Origin: Salinisphaera sp052044135
Lineage (GTDB): Bacteria; Pseudomonadota; Gammaproteobacteria; Nevskiales; Salinisphaeraceae
DNA: 64,000 nucleotides
NCBI RefSeq assembly: GCF_052044135.1
Contig: NZ_JBQDYF010000004.1
Coordinates: 124,001-188,000 of the forward strand
Reading direction: 5' to 3'
Every line of letters starts with the position of its first letter. Within the stretch, counting starts at the first letter, position 1. Shown here in pieces: positions 20,038 through 29,388 of the stretch. The translations under genes were made by a program, and so were the position numbers. The notes under the pieces were generated by a model. It ran no database searches. It was not told the origin of the DNA and saw only the letters and a list, made by a program, of their open reading frames with translations.

Positions 20038-21012
20038 TCAGGGAATGAGAATCGTCGAGCCGGTGGTCTTGCGCTCGGCGATCGCCTGCTGGGCGGCGCC
20101 GGCTTCTTCCAGGCTGTAGCGCTGGCCGATATGCACCGTCACGTCGCCCGACTCGAGTACCGCGAACAGGTCGGCGCACATCATCTCGAAGCGTTCCGGC
20201 GTGTCGGCATAACCGCCCAGGCTGGGCCGGGTGACGAACAGCGAGCCGCCGCGGTTGAGTTCGACCAGATCCACCCCCTCGACCGCGCCCGAGGCGTTGC
20301 CGAACGAGACCATCAGGCCGCGTTTTTTCAGGCATTTGAGCGAATCGTGCCAGGTGTCGCGGCCGACCGAGTCGTAGACCACGGGCACACCGGCGCCGTC
20401 GGTGAGCGCCAGTACGCGTTCGGGCACCGATTCGCGGGTGTAGTCGATGGTCATCCAGGCGCCGTGGTCGCGGGCGATATCGGCTTTCTCGTCGGAGGAG
20501 ACGGTCCCGATCACGTGCGCGCCGAGCGCTTTCGCCCACTGGCAGGCGATCAGGCCGACACCGCCGGCCGCGGCGTGGAACAGGAGGGTGTCGCCTTCGG
20601 CCACGGCGTAGGTCTGGCGCAGCAGGTACTGCACGGTCAGGCCCTTGAGCAGCGAGGCGGCCGCGGTGTCGAAATCGATGGCATCGGGCAGGGCGACGAC
20701 GTGATCGGTCGACAGCGTGATCGCATCCGCGTAGGCGCCCTTGGGCCCGAGTACATAGGCGACGCGGTCCCCCACGGCGAAATCCTCGACACCGTCGCCG
20801 ACCGCGTCGATCACGCCGGCGCCCTCGGAGCCCATCGCGCTCGGCAGTTCGCCCGGGTACAGCCCGGTGCGGAAATAGATATCGATGAAATTCACGCCGA
20901 TGGCATGGTTTTTCACCCGGACCTCGCCGGGGCCGGGCGCGCGAATCTCGGTTTCCACCAGCTCGAGTACCTCGGGGCCGCCGGTTTGCTTGAATTGAAT
21001 CTGTCGAGCCAT
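20038..21012 (-). CDS. qor: NADPH:quinone oxidoreductase
   Basis: Zinc-free medium-chain dehydrogenase of 324 residues (E. coli QorA 327), reducing quinones with NADPH. Seen: GVNFIDIYFRTGLYP, the glycine-rich AAAGGVGLIACQWAKALGA nucleotide site, and VVYDSVGRDTW. No zinc ligands are present. The ATG at 21012 follows a strong AAGGAG ribosome site; the longer open frame upstream lacks one. Confidence 0.92.
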   Translation of the reverse strand: MARQIQFKQTGGPEVLELVETEIRAPGPGEVRVKNHAIGVNFIDIYFRTGLYPGELPSAMGSEGAGVIDAVGDGVEDFAVGDRVAYVLGPKGAYADAITLSTDHVVALPDAIDFDTAAASLLKGLTVQYLLRQTYAVAEGDTLLFHAAAGGVGLIACQWAKALGAHVIGTVSSDEKADIARDHGAWMTIDYTRESVPERVLALTDGAGVPVVYDSVGRDTWHDSLKCLKKRGLMVSFGNASGAVEGVDLVELNRGGSLFVTRPSLGGYADTPERFEMMCADLFAVLESGDVTVHIGQRYSLEEAGAAQQAIAERKTTGSTILIP

Positions 21013-21097
21013 GAGAACTCCTTGCATTAAAAGCGTCGTACAGGCGAGTCGAGGCCGGGGCCCCGTCTCGCCCGCGTGTGCAAAACCGCAACCGAGC

Positions 21098-21943
21098 CTA
21101 CGCCAGCCGGCGATGCGACAGGCAGGGAAAGCCCTCGCGCAGGCGCGCGGCGCGGTTGCGATCGATATCGGCGATGACCACCTCATTGGCCTCGGATCGC
21201 GCTTCGGCCTGGACCTGCCCCCACGGGTCGCAGATCAGGCTGTGGCCGTAGGTGCGCCGGCCGCTGGCGTGATGCCCGGCCTGGTTGGGCGCGATCATGG
21301 TGGCGAGATTTTCCACCGCCCGCGCGCGGGTGAGCAGGTGCCAGTGGGCGGTGCCGGTGGTGTGCGTGAATGCCGACGGGGCGACGATGATTTCGGCGCC
21401 GTCGGCGGCCAGCGCCCGGTAGAGTTCGGGAAAGCGCAGGTCGTAGCAGATCGACAGCCCGATGCGGCCGAACGGCGAGTCGATCACCATCGGCGCATTC
21501 TTGCCCGCCATGAAGGTCGCCGATTCGCGATACGCCTCGGCCGAATCGGGCATGCCGACATCGAACAGATGGATCTTGTCGTAGCGCGCCACGCGCGTGC
21601 CGGTATCGTCGTAGACACACAGCGCCGGATAGACGCGGTCGGGCTCGGGGCTGGCGATCGGCAGGGTGCCGGCGGCGATCCAGAGGCCGGTCTCGGCCGC
21701 GGTCCGGGCCAGAAAATCCTGGATCGGGCCGTCGCCATCGGGCTCGGCCTCGCGCAGCTTGTCGGTTTCGTGCGCGCCCATCAGGGCGAAGTTTTCGGGC
21801 AGCACGGCCAGCCGGGCGCCGCGCCGCGCCGCATCGCGCAGCAGGTCGCCCGCGCGCGCGAGATTGGGGTCGACCTCGCCGCGCGAGTTCATCTGGATGG
21901 CGGCGACGCGCACGGTATCGAGCGCAGCTCGGGTGTCGCTCAT
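21098..21943 (-). CDS. Carbon-nitrogen hydrolase (Nit1-like amidase)
   Basis: Nitrilase-superfamily amidase of 281 residues with the full Glu-Lys-Cys triad: LPENFALMG, YDKIHLFDVGMP and SICYDLRFPELYR. The closest characterised relatives are YbeM/Nit1-type enzymes, which hydrolyse deaminated glutathione. It lies in the yhdP-tldD region where such a gene is common in gammaproteobacteria. It is 63 bases downstream of yhdP. Confidence 0.9.
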   Translation of the reverse strand: MSDTRAALDTVRVAAIQMNSRGEVDPNLARAGDLLRDAARRGARLAVLPENFALMGAHETDKLREAEPDGDGPIQDFLARTAAETGLWIAAGTLPIASPEPDRVYPALCVYDDTGTRVARYDKIHLFDVGMPDSAEAYRESATFMAGKNAPMVIDSPFGRIGLSICYDLRFPELYRALAADGAEIIVAPSAFTHTTGTAHWHLLTRARAVENLATMIAPNQAGHHASGRRTYGHSLICDPWGQVQAEARSEANEVVIADIDRNRAARLREGFPCLSHRRLA

Positions 21944-22006
21944 GCCGGGGTTGTCCTTGATTCCATGTCCGTGGGCCGAGGATACGCCGAAGCCACGATG
22001 GGATCA

Positions 22007-25000
22007 CTACTGCCCCGGCGTCGGGGATGTGCCGGGCCTGGCCGCGCCGGATGGCGTATTGGCACTGTTGTCGTCGGCCCGCGGATTGACGATCTGGGGA
22101 TCCTCCCAGCTGCCCTTGAGGTGGTAGCCCACCGACGAGAAGTGCTGGATCGGCTTCTTGAGCAGTTGCTGCACCGCGAACACGGCCGCGCCGACGATCG
22201 GGCCGCCCAGCACCGCACTCGCGATTGCCACCCCGCTGCCCACCTTCGGGGTGATGGTGACGTACTCGTTGTAATCCCGTGTGGCCAGACCAATGCGGCC
22301 GGTGATGCCGATCTTGACCGACGGCGTCAGGATGCGCGCGTTCTGGCTGTAGGCCTGGCCCCGGTGGATATCGAAATCGGCACGCACCTTGTCGAAGGCC
22401 ATGCCCTTGTCGACCACGTCGCGGAAATCCAGCCGCAGGCGTCGGGGCAGCACATAGAGATTCAACAGGCCGAGCAGACGCCCCGGTCCGGGGTCCACGG
22501 TCAGCAGTGTGCCGTGATCCAGCGCCAGGTGGACGCTGCCTTCCAGATACCGTAGATCGAGCCCGTTCGGATTGGGCTTGATTGCCAGATCGCTTTTGAT
22601 ACGCGCGCGCTTGGCCCGAATGGGTGAGACATAGCCGAAGGTGCGCAGCAGCCGTGACAGGCCGTGGCCGTCGAAATCCGCGTGCGCGCTGGCCTGGCTG
22701 ACGCCGCTGTCCTGCTGCCAGTGCGCGTTGGCCTGGCCGGTGAGCGCGCCGTTCGCGAGCTGGAAACGATCCAGGCGCCAGCCGTCGGCGGTGCCGGTGG
22801 CATCCACATGGGCTTGGCCGAAGGATGTGCCGTCGACCACGAAGTTCTGTACGAACAGCTTCATGGCCGGTAGATCGGTGGGCGCCAGGCCGGGCCAGAG
22901 CACGGGCGAATCGCTGTTGCCGGCATTACCCGACGAGTGCGGCCGGGCCTTTTGGGTATGCAGCGCCACGCGCTTGAGATTGCCGGCGATACGCGCGGCC
23001 TGGCCGGACGGCGAGACCCAGGTGATCTGGCCCTGGCTGTCACCGCCTTCGAAATCCACGCGCCAGCCGGTCGTGTCCGTCATCGGCTGGGCACGGACAT
23101 GGGGCCTGGCGATGTAGCGGTCGCCGAAACTCAGCCGGCCGATGGTCAGGTCGCCGCCGAGGAACGCCAGGGGCGATGCCGGGGGGGCGGTCTTCGGTTT
23201 GGGGTGGTGTGCGGCGGCACGGGCGGCCGGCGCGCCCGGAATATCGGCCGGCGCACCGTAGAGCACGTGGCGTACGACATAGAACCAGCCCAGACCGTCG
23301 ACCCGCGCCGCATGGCCGCCGATCCACAGGCCGTTGGTATCCGGCGGCTTGATATCGGTGTGGCCTATCAGGGCCTGGATGCGCTCCGGCCGGCCATGGG
23401 CGTTCAGGTCGACGGCCAGGCGCAGGCGATGGTCGTAGTGGGCATCGATGTGGCCGTTGCGGGGATCGATCGTGACCGCCAGCGGTGCCGCGGTCGCGGC
23501 CGGCTTGGTCAATGGCGCGGGCAGCCGGATCGCCATGCCGGTGAGATCGCTGTTGACCCGGATCGGGCTGATCCGGCCATCGTGCTGGACCGTGAAGGCC
23601 ACCGTCATGGGCGTCTGGCCTTTGCCGTAGATCAACCAGGCTTCCGGCAGATAATGCGCCAATGCCTTGCGGTCCGCCGGCAGGCTCGGCCGCGCGCGGG
23701 CGGTGATCCGCTCGCCGCCGTCGGTCCCGCTGGCGATGTCCGCCGAGATCGGTACGCCCATCATCTGCCCGGTCAAGCCGGACGCTTTCACACCGTGGCC
23801 GCTGAAGGCCAGCCGGCCGTGAATGCCGGTGATCGGGCCCGGCAGCGTACGCTGTCGCAGCGCATCGCCCCTGGCGTCGATGGTGCCGTCCACCTTGATA
23901 TGGCCCAGGCCCGGTTTGAGCGGGATGCGCAGCTTGACGCCGACATCCGCCGGTCCGCTGACTTCGATGGCTTGCACCAGCTTGCCGAACTTCCGATGCA
24001 GCGGCGAGGCCGATATAAACGACATCAGTTTCGCGGCGGGCGCGCCGCTGGCCTTGCCGGTCAGCTGCATCACCGGCTCGCGCACGTTGCCGACGTGGGC
24101 CCGGGCCGCGTCGATGGACATGCCCAGCATCTTCGCGCTCGAGAGATCGAGCGTGAGCTGGTCGCCGTCCAGGGAGAGCTTGCCGCCGGCGTCCGTGACC
24201 TTCGGCCATTCCGGCTTGTAGCGCACCGTCGCGCCATGACCGACCAGGGTCATGTGGAAGCCGTTGCCGTTTTTCCCCTGGGCGAAGGGAAAACGATCCA
24301 TGGGCCCCTTGACCGCGACATGACCGTGATCGAGCGAGCCGGCGAGAATGGCTTTGGGCAGCCAGTCGCGCAGACGCGGGTTGGGCAGATTCTTGCCCTG
24401 CGGTATATGCGCCAGCAGGCGGGCGATGTGGGGCGCGACCAGGTCGGCGGTGATATCCGCCACCGGCGCGCCCTGCTTCGGCAGACGGACGTGCCCCGAG
24501 GTCACCACATGGGCCTGGCGGCTGGCCAGACGCAGCTTGTCGAGATCGATCGACCAGCCGCCCCGGTCGGATGGCTGCCATTGCAGCCGGCCACCGAGCC
24601 CGGTGATGTCGACGTCGCCCTTGATGTAGCGCGCGGCCGACAGCGTCCCGCTGGCGCCTTCGAAGGTCAGCGTGTGCTGCCCCCCCTGCTGACGGTAGCG
24701 GCCGGCGATCGGCCCGAAGGCGATTTTCGGATCGTCGACCGTCAGGCCGTGAAAACCGACCTGCGCCGCCAGCGGCTGTCCGGGTTGCCAATGCAGCGCG
24801 AGCGTATCGATCGAGCCGTCGATGGCGGCATCCCGCAGGCGCGGTTCGGCCAGACGGGCCATGCGCAACGCCAGTGCTTCGGGCAGATGGCGCGCGGTAA
24901 CGCGCACGGCATGACTGCGGGTATCGAAACGGGCGTTGGCGTCGAGATCGCCGGATTGCTTCGGCCCGCCGGTCAGCTGCGCCAGCTTGAGGTCGATGCG

Positions 25001-25945
25001 ATGCGCCTCCGGATCGCTCGTGGCCTGAAATACGGCATTAAAGGCGGGGACCAATGGCCGATCGTCGCCGGCGCGCGCCAGCGCTTCACTGGCCAGCGTG
25101 ATCCGGGTATCGGTCAGGCGATTATTTCGCCAATGGCCGTCCACGTCGAACGACAAGCGGCCGCCGCGCAGGTGGGAGACGATGTTCGTCCGCCCGGCAC
25201 GGGCGAGGGCCAGGGGGCGGATATTGTCGCTGTGGAGCGAAAACCCGGCGTGGTCGGGGTGCTGCAGCGGCCCCGTGAGTGTGGCGCTGGCATTGATTGA
25301 CGGCCACCAGGCCGGCCCGTCGGCCGAGGCCGTGGCCTTGAGCCTGTGATCGGCATCATCGTCGAGCGCAATGCGGACATTCGACCATTGCATGCGCCCG
25401 CCGGGCAGGCGGTCCGAAACAATCGTCAGCCGGCCGCCCCGGATGCGCACATGCGCAATCTGGCGGCGGACCGCGGCCAGCTTCGACCAGTCGATACCGG
25501 CGCCGCCGGAGGGGCCCCAATGGGCCAGCGCAAGCCCCGTGCCGGTGCGCACCAGCGCGGCGTGCGGTGCATCGACGATCAGGCCATCCGGCAGGCGCGA
25601 CCCCCCGATCAGGTCGGCCAGCGAGAATTCCAGCCCGAGTCGATCGGCCGTGAGCGCGGGTTGCTCCGCGCCGGGCCGGGTGATGCGTGGATCGTCGAGG
25701 TAGAGGATCGGGCCATGCCAGCCCCAGCCGATTTCCAGGCCGGAGACCGAGATGTCGGCATGGATGCGCTGCCCGATGCGCTCGGCGAGCGCCTGGCGAT
25801 ACTGCGGTGCGAAATGATCGAGCAGCCGCACGCCGCCGACCAGAAGGCCCGCCAGGACGACGGTGCTCGCCAGAAGGATGATCAGGCTGCGCTTGATCCA
25901 GCCGCGGCGGCGTTTCGGGCGTGGCGCGGGGCTCATCGACGCCAT
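22007..25945 (-). CDS. yhdP: YhdP-family AsmA-like envelope lipid-transport protein
   Basis: Very large (1312 residues) inner-membrane-anchored protein with one N-terminal helix (SLIILLASTVVLAGLLVGG) and a long periplasmic beta-rich part. The DUF3971 region is followed by an AsmA-like C-terminal region containing FDIHRGQAYSQNARILTP and GRIGLATRDYNEYVTITP, typical of YhdP. YhdP works with TamB and YdbH in moving phospholipid to the outer membrane. E. coli YhdP is 1266 residues. It keeps the usual place between rng and tldD. The Pro-rich tail after GSWEDPQI is not conserved. Confidence 0.93.
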   Translation of the reverse strand: MASMSPAPRPKRRRGWIKRSLIILLASTVVLAGLLVGGVRLLDHFAPQYRQALAERIGQRIHADISVSGLEIGWGWHGPILYLDDPRITRPGAEQPALTADRLGLEFSLADLIGGSRLPDGLIVDAPHAALVRTGTGLALAHWGPSGGAGIDWSKLAAVRRQIAHVRIRGGRLTIVSDRLPGGRMQWSNVRIALDDDADHRLKATASADGPAWWPSINASATLTGPLQHPDHAGFSLHSDNIRPLALARAGRTNIVSHLRGGRLSFDVDGHWRNNRLTDTRITLASEALARAGDDRPLVPAFNAVFQATSDPEAHRIDLKLAQLTGGPKQSGDLDANARFDTRSHAVRVTARHLPEALALRMARLAEPRLRDAAIDGSIDTLALHWQPGQPLAAQVGFHGLTVDDPKIAFGPIAGRYRQQGGQHTLTFEGASGTLSAARYIKGDVDITGLGGRLQWQPSDRGGWSIDLDKLRLASRQAHVVTSGHVRLPKQGAPVADITADLVAPHIARLLAHIPQGKNLPNPRLRDWLPKAILAGSLDHGHVAVKGPMDRFPFAQGKNGNGFHMTLVGHGATVRYKPEWPKVTDAGGKLSLDGDQLTLDLSSAKMLGMSIDAARAHVGNVREPVMQLTGKASGAPAAKLMSFISASPLHRKFGKLVQAIEVSGPADVGVKLRIPLKPGLGHIKVDGTIDARGDALRQRTLPGPITGIHGRLAFSGHGVKASGLTGQMMGVPISADIASGTDGGERITARARPSLPADRKALAHYLPEAWLIYGKGQTPMTVAFTVQHDGRISPIRVNSDLTGMAIRLPAPLTKPAATAAPLAVTIDPRNGHIDAHYDHRLRLAVDLNAHGRPERIQALIGHTDIKPPDTNGLWIGGHAARVDGLGWFYVVRHVLYGAPADIPGAPAARAAAHHPKPKTAPPASPLAFLGGDLTIGRLSFGDRYIARPHVRAQPMTDTTGWRVDFEGGDSQGQITWVSPSGQAARIAGNLKRVALHTQKARPHSSGNAGNSDSPVLWPGLAPTDLPAMKLFVQNFVVDGTSFGQAHVDATGTADGWRLDRFQLANGALTGQANAHWQQDSGVSQASAHADFDGHGLSRLLRTFGYVSPIRAKRARIKSDLAIKPNPNGLDLRYLEGSVHLALDHGTLLTVDPGPGRLLGLLNLYVLPRRLRLDFRDVVDKGMAFDKVRADFDIHRGQAYSQNARILTPSVKIGITGRIGLATRDYNEYVTITPKVGSGVAIASAVLGGPIVGAAVFAVQQLLKKPIQHFSSVGYHLKGSWEDPQIVNPRADDNSANTPSGAARPGTSPTPGQ

Positions 25946-26082
25946 GGCACCGGCGATTTGTCCGGGCCGACGTCATGTACGGATGGGTCGTGGTCAGGGC
26001 CGGTCATGGACAGCTCGGCGAGCCGTGTCATGCCGGCACGCCGAACGGTTTGCGGCGCGTCGCAGGCGGTCATCGACTCAGC

Positions 26083-27585
26083 TTACATCACGACCACATC
26101 GAATTGTTCCGGCCCATAGAGCGACTCGGCCTGCAGGCGCACGCTCACGCCCCCATCGGCGCAGACCTGGCGGAAGGCCGCCGCCTGGCTGTCGAGCAGT
26201 TGATCGATCGTGTCCGGCGGCGCCAGAACCAGCAACTCGGCATCCGCATGCGGCCGTCGCCGCGCCCGGCGCGCGATCTCGCGGAACAGCTCGAAGGTGA
26301 TGGTCTCGGCCGTCTTGACGTAACCGCGGCCGCCGCAGGCCTCGCAGGGCGCGCACAACAGATGCTCGAGCGATTCGCGGGTGCGTTTGCGGGTGACTTC
26401 CACCAGCCCGAGATTGGAAATCTGGCCGACGGAGGTCTTGGCCGGGTCGGCTGCCAGCGCATCGGCCAGCTGGGCGAGTACCTGCTGCTTGTGATCCGCA
26501 TCCACCATGTCGATGAAGTCGATCACGATGATGCCGCCGAGATTGCGCAGGCGCAGCTGACGCGCGATGGTCTGGGCGGCTTCCAGGTTCGTGCGCAGCA
26601 CGGTCTGCTCGAGACTGCGGGTGCCCACGAAGCCGCCGGTGTTCACATCCACCGTGACCATGGCCTCGGTCTGCTCGATGATCAGGAAACCGCCCGACTT
26701 GAGCGGCACCCTGGGCTGCAGCGCGCGCTGGATGGCCTCTTCGATGCCGTACTGCGCGAACAGCGGGGTGTCGTCCTCGTACAGCAGCACGCGGTCGGTG
26801 AATTCGGGCGCGAAGCGCCGGGTGAACGCGATCATCTCCTGCCAGGCCCGGGCATCGTCGATGATCACGGCCGAGACATCGGGCGTGAGCAGGTCGCGCA
26901 GCATGCGGATCGCCAGCGGCAGGTCGCCGTAGACCAGGGTCTCGCCGGGCACATGCCGCGCCTGCTGTTGAATGTCGGCCCATACCGTGGCCAGGAATCG
27001 CATATCCGCAGCGAGCGCGGCGATCGGCGCGCCATCGGCCACGGTGCGCACGATGAAGCCGCCGGGCAGCTCGAGTTCGCGCCTGAGATCGGTCACCGCA
27101 TCGAACAGGCGTGTGCGTTCGGTTTCGCTCTCGATCCGGGCCGAGACGCCGACGCGCGGCGTGTGCGGCATGTACACCAGGAACCGCGACGGAATCGCGA
27201 GGTCGGTGGTCAGGCGTGCGCCCTTGGTGCCCATGGCATCGCGGCTGACCTGGACCAGGATGCGATCACCGGCGTGAAGACGCTGCTCGATGCGCGGTGC
27301 GTCGTCGCCATGGTCGGCGTCAGGGCGCACCATGTCCGAGATCTGCAGAAAGGCGGCGCGCTCCAGGCCGATATCGACGAACGCCGCCTGCATCCCGGCC
27401 AGTACGCGCTGGACCACGCCGAGATAGATATTGCTGACCGCGCTCGCGGTGGCATCGCGCTGGATGTGGATGTCCTGCAATACGCCGCGCTCGATCTGCG
27501 CGGCGCGCGTCTCGCCCGGGCCGACGTTGACCAGGATCTCGACGCGCAGGGTATCGGCTTCGACCAGGGGCTCGGGGCTGCTCAC
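26083..27585 (-). CDS. rng: Ribonuclease G
   Basis: RNase E/G-family endoribonuclease (500 residues, E. coli 489) that matures 16S rRNA 5' ends and degrades mRNA. Seen: the S1-like domain with NIYLGVVQRVLAGMQAAFVDIG, the catalytic core with TVDVNTGGFVG and IVIDFIDMVD (magnesium-binding aspartates), and the zinc-link cysteines in CAPCEACGGRG. The start is a GTG at 27585 with a poor ribosome site. The maf gene that often precedes rng is absent. Confidence 0.95.
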   Translation of the reverse strand: MSSPEPLVEADTLRVEILVNVGPGETRAAQIERGVLQDIHIQRDATASAVSNIYLGVVQRVLAGMQAAFVDIGLERAAFLQISDMVRPDADHGDDAPRIEQRLHAGDRILVQVSRDAMGTKGARLTTDLAIPSRFLVYMPHTPRVGVSARIESETERTRLFDAVTDLRRELELPGGFIVRTVADGAPIAALAADMRFLATVWADIQQQARHVPGETLVYGDLPLAIRMLRDLLTPDVSAVIIDDARAWQEMIAFTRRFAPEFTDRVLLYEDDTPLFAQYGIEEAIQRALQPRVPLKSGGFLIIEQTEAMVTVDVNTGGFVGTRSLEQTVLRTNLEAAQTIARQLRLRNLGGIIVIDFIDMVDADHKQQVLAQLADALAADPAKTSVGQISNLGLVEVTRKRTRESLEHLLCAPCEACGGRGYVKTAETITFELFREIARRARRRPHADAELLVLAPPDTIDQLLDSQAAAFRQVCADGGVSVRLQAESLYGPEQFDVVVM

Positions 27586-27732
27586 GAGGCCCGACCGCGG
27601 CGACCGCCGCCGATGTATTGCGTGATGGATATCGAATGTTTCATCACTCGATTGTCGTCACGATGCCCGTAAACCCGCAACTCAACAATGATCGTAGCCG
27701 CAGCGCCGGATGCGCCGGCAACCGGCCTGCAA

Positions 27733-28203
27733 TCAGGCGCGGTGGTACGGGTGGCCGATCAGGATGCTGTGGGCACGGAACAACTGTTCCGCCACGATCA
27801 CGCGAACCAGCGGGTGCGGCAGGGTCAGGGCGGATAACGAGCGCCGGCTGTCGGCCGCGGCCAGCGAGGCGGGGCCCAGGCCATCGGGGCCGCCGACCAG
27901 TAGCGCGCGGTCGCGGCCGTCGCCCATCCAGGTCTTGAGGTCGGTGGCCAGGCCCTCGGTCGACCACGGCTTGCCGTCGACGGTGAGCGCGACGACGTCG
28001 GTATCGCGGCCGATCGCCTTCGCCATGCGCTGGTCCTCGGCGGCGATGGCGCGCGCGGTGTCGCCGCCCTCGTGGCGCTTGGCCAGCGGGATCTCGACCA
28101 GTTCCAGGCGGCATTCGCGCGGCAGCCGCCGGGCGTAATCCTCGTAGGCCATGGCCACCCATTTGGGCATGCGCCGGCCCACGGCGATCAGTCGAATCCG
28201 CAC
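27733..28203 (-). CDS. rlmH: 23S rRNA (pseudouridine1915-N3)-methyltransferase
   Basis: SPOUT methyltransferase acting on pseudouridine 1915 of 23S rRNA in assembled ribosomes. Seen: RIRLIAVGRRMPKWV at the start and the knotted SAM site LLVGGPDGLG with the C-terminal HPLVRVIVAEQLFRAHSIL. A GTG start at 28203 gives 156 residues (E. coli 155); the longer frame upstream is not conserved. It follows rsfS, as in most gammaproteobacteria. Confidence 0.94.
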   Translation of the reverse strand: MRIRLIAVGRRMPKWVAMAYEDYARRLPRECRLELVEIPLAKRHEGGDTARAIAAEDQRMAKAIGRDTDVVALTVDGKPWSTEGLATDLKTWMGDGRDRALLVGGPDGLGPASLAAADSRRSLSALTLPHPLVRVIVAEQLFRAHSILIGHPYHRA

Positions 28204-28308
28204 GACGGCCTCAGCTCGACACGCCAGCGTCGGCACACGGCGCGTGCCCGGTCCGGCCGGCGCCGGGCCAACAGACGGTGCGCGCACGCAACCCGGGCAC
28301 ACCGGCGT

Positions 28309-28710
28309 TCAGTGCGTGGCGCGGGTCGCGTCCGGGTCGGCGATATCCACGTCCCAGAGTTTTTCGAGCTGATAGTAGGCACGGGTCACGGGCTGCATGA
28401 TGTGCACCAGCACGCCGTTGAGATCGATCAGCACCCATTCGGACTGTTCGAGTCCTTCCACGCGCGGCGTAAGCCCGGCCTTTTTGGCGTGGGCGATCAC
28501 GGTCTCGCCGATGCGCTTGACGTGGCGGCCGGAGCGGCCGGTGCAGATCACCATATGCTCCGCCATCGTGGTCAGCGCGGCGATGTCCAGTACCTTGACC
28601 GATTCGCCCTTGAGCTCCTCGACGGCATCGAGCGCCAGGCGCAGGGTATTTTCAGTAGGCGCCGCGGTGGCGGCGTGGAGTGCTTCGGTCGGCGTGTTGT
28701 TTGCTGCCAT
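28309..28710 (-). CDS. rsfS: Ribosome silencing factor RsfS
   Basis: Binds ribosomal protein L14 and blocks subunit joining when nutrients are low. The 133 residues contain the RsfS/YbeB core: KVLDIAALTTMAEHMVICTG, RSGRHVKRI and EWVLIDLNGVLVHIM. The ATG at 28710 shares a base with the nadD stop (TAATG) and has an AAGGAA ribosome site, so it is coupled to nadD. Confidence 0.95.
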   Translation of the reverse strand: MAANNTPTEALHAATAAPTENTLRLALDAVEELKGESVKVLDIAALTTMAEHMVICTGRSGRHVKRIGETVIAHAKKAGLTPRVEGLEQSEWVLIDLNGVLVHIMQPVTRAYYQLEKLWDVDIADPDATRATH

Positions 28711-29378
28711 TATTCCTTGGCCTCGCCCGTGGACGAGTGATAGATACGAGAATCCATAATGTCGTCGAGAATCGCCGCCGGCAAGAGGTAGCGCGGGCTG
28801 GCGCCCGAGGCGATCAGCGCGCGTATGCGGCTGGCGGAGATCGCCAACGGCGGCGGCGCGTAGTTGTAGATCACGCCGGCCCGGCTGTGGTGCAGGTCGT
28901 CGACGTCGTCGCTCGAGCGGGCATCGAGTTCCGCCGTGGCCTCCGGCGCGTATTCGGCCGACAGCCCGGGGCGCTCGATCAGCACGATATGGGCGTAGTC
29001 GAACAGCTTGCGCCATTCATGCCAGCTCGGCAGTTTGGCGAACACGTCGCGGCCCATGATCAGGCACAGCGGGTTGTGTGGAAAATCCGCGCGCAGCGAG
29101 GCCAGGGTATCGACCGTATAGGACGCGCCCTTGCGCATCAGTTCGCGGTCGTCCAGCGCCAGCCGCGGCTCGTTGGCGGTGGCCACGCGGATCCACTTGG
29201 CGCGCTGGCCCGGCGTGGCCCCGGGCTGCTCGCGGTGCGGCGGCCGGCCGTTCGGGATCAGGCGCACCTGGGCCAGCTTGAGATCCGTGGCCAGTTCCAT
29301 GGCCAGGCGCAGATGGCCGTTGTGTACGGGATCGAAGGTGCCGCCGAGAATACCGATCGGGCCCTGGATGTTGTCCAT
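28710..29378 (-). CDS. nadD: Nicotinate-nucleotide adenylyltransferase
   Basis: Makes nicotinate adenine dinucleotide from nicotinate mononucleotide and ATP in NAD synthesis. Seen: the GGTFDPVHNGHLRLA nucleotidyltransferase motif, IPNGRPPHRE, and the C-terminal ISASRIRALIASG with the ISxxxxR signature. I use the ATG at 29378 (222 residues); an ATG at 29399 overlapping the proA end adds seven residues and cannot be excluded. Confidence 0.94.
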   Translation of the reverse strand: MDNIQGPIGILGGTFDPVHNGHLRLAMELATDLKLAQVRLIPNGRPPHREQPGATPGQRAKWIRVATANEPRLALDDRELMRKGASYTVDTLASLRADFPHNPLCLIMGRDVFAKLPSWHEWRKLFDYAHIVLIERPGLSAEYAPEATAELDARSSDDVDDLHHSRAGVIYNYAPPPLAISASRIRALIASGASPRYLLPAAILDDIMDSRIYHSSTGEAKE

Positions 29379-29388
29379 CGCAACCTGT

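Noticed and set aside
22937..25300. 787-codon open frame antisense to yhdP
   Set aside because: Low-complexity Arg/Gly/Asp-rich translation typical of a shadow; yhdP on the other strand is a firm call.
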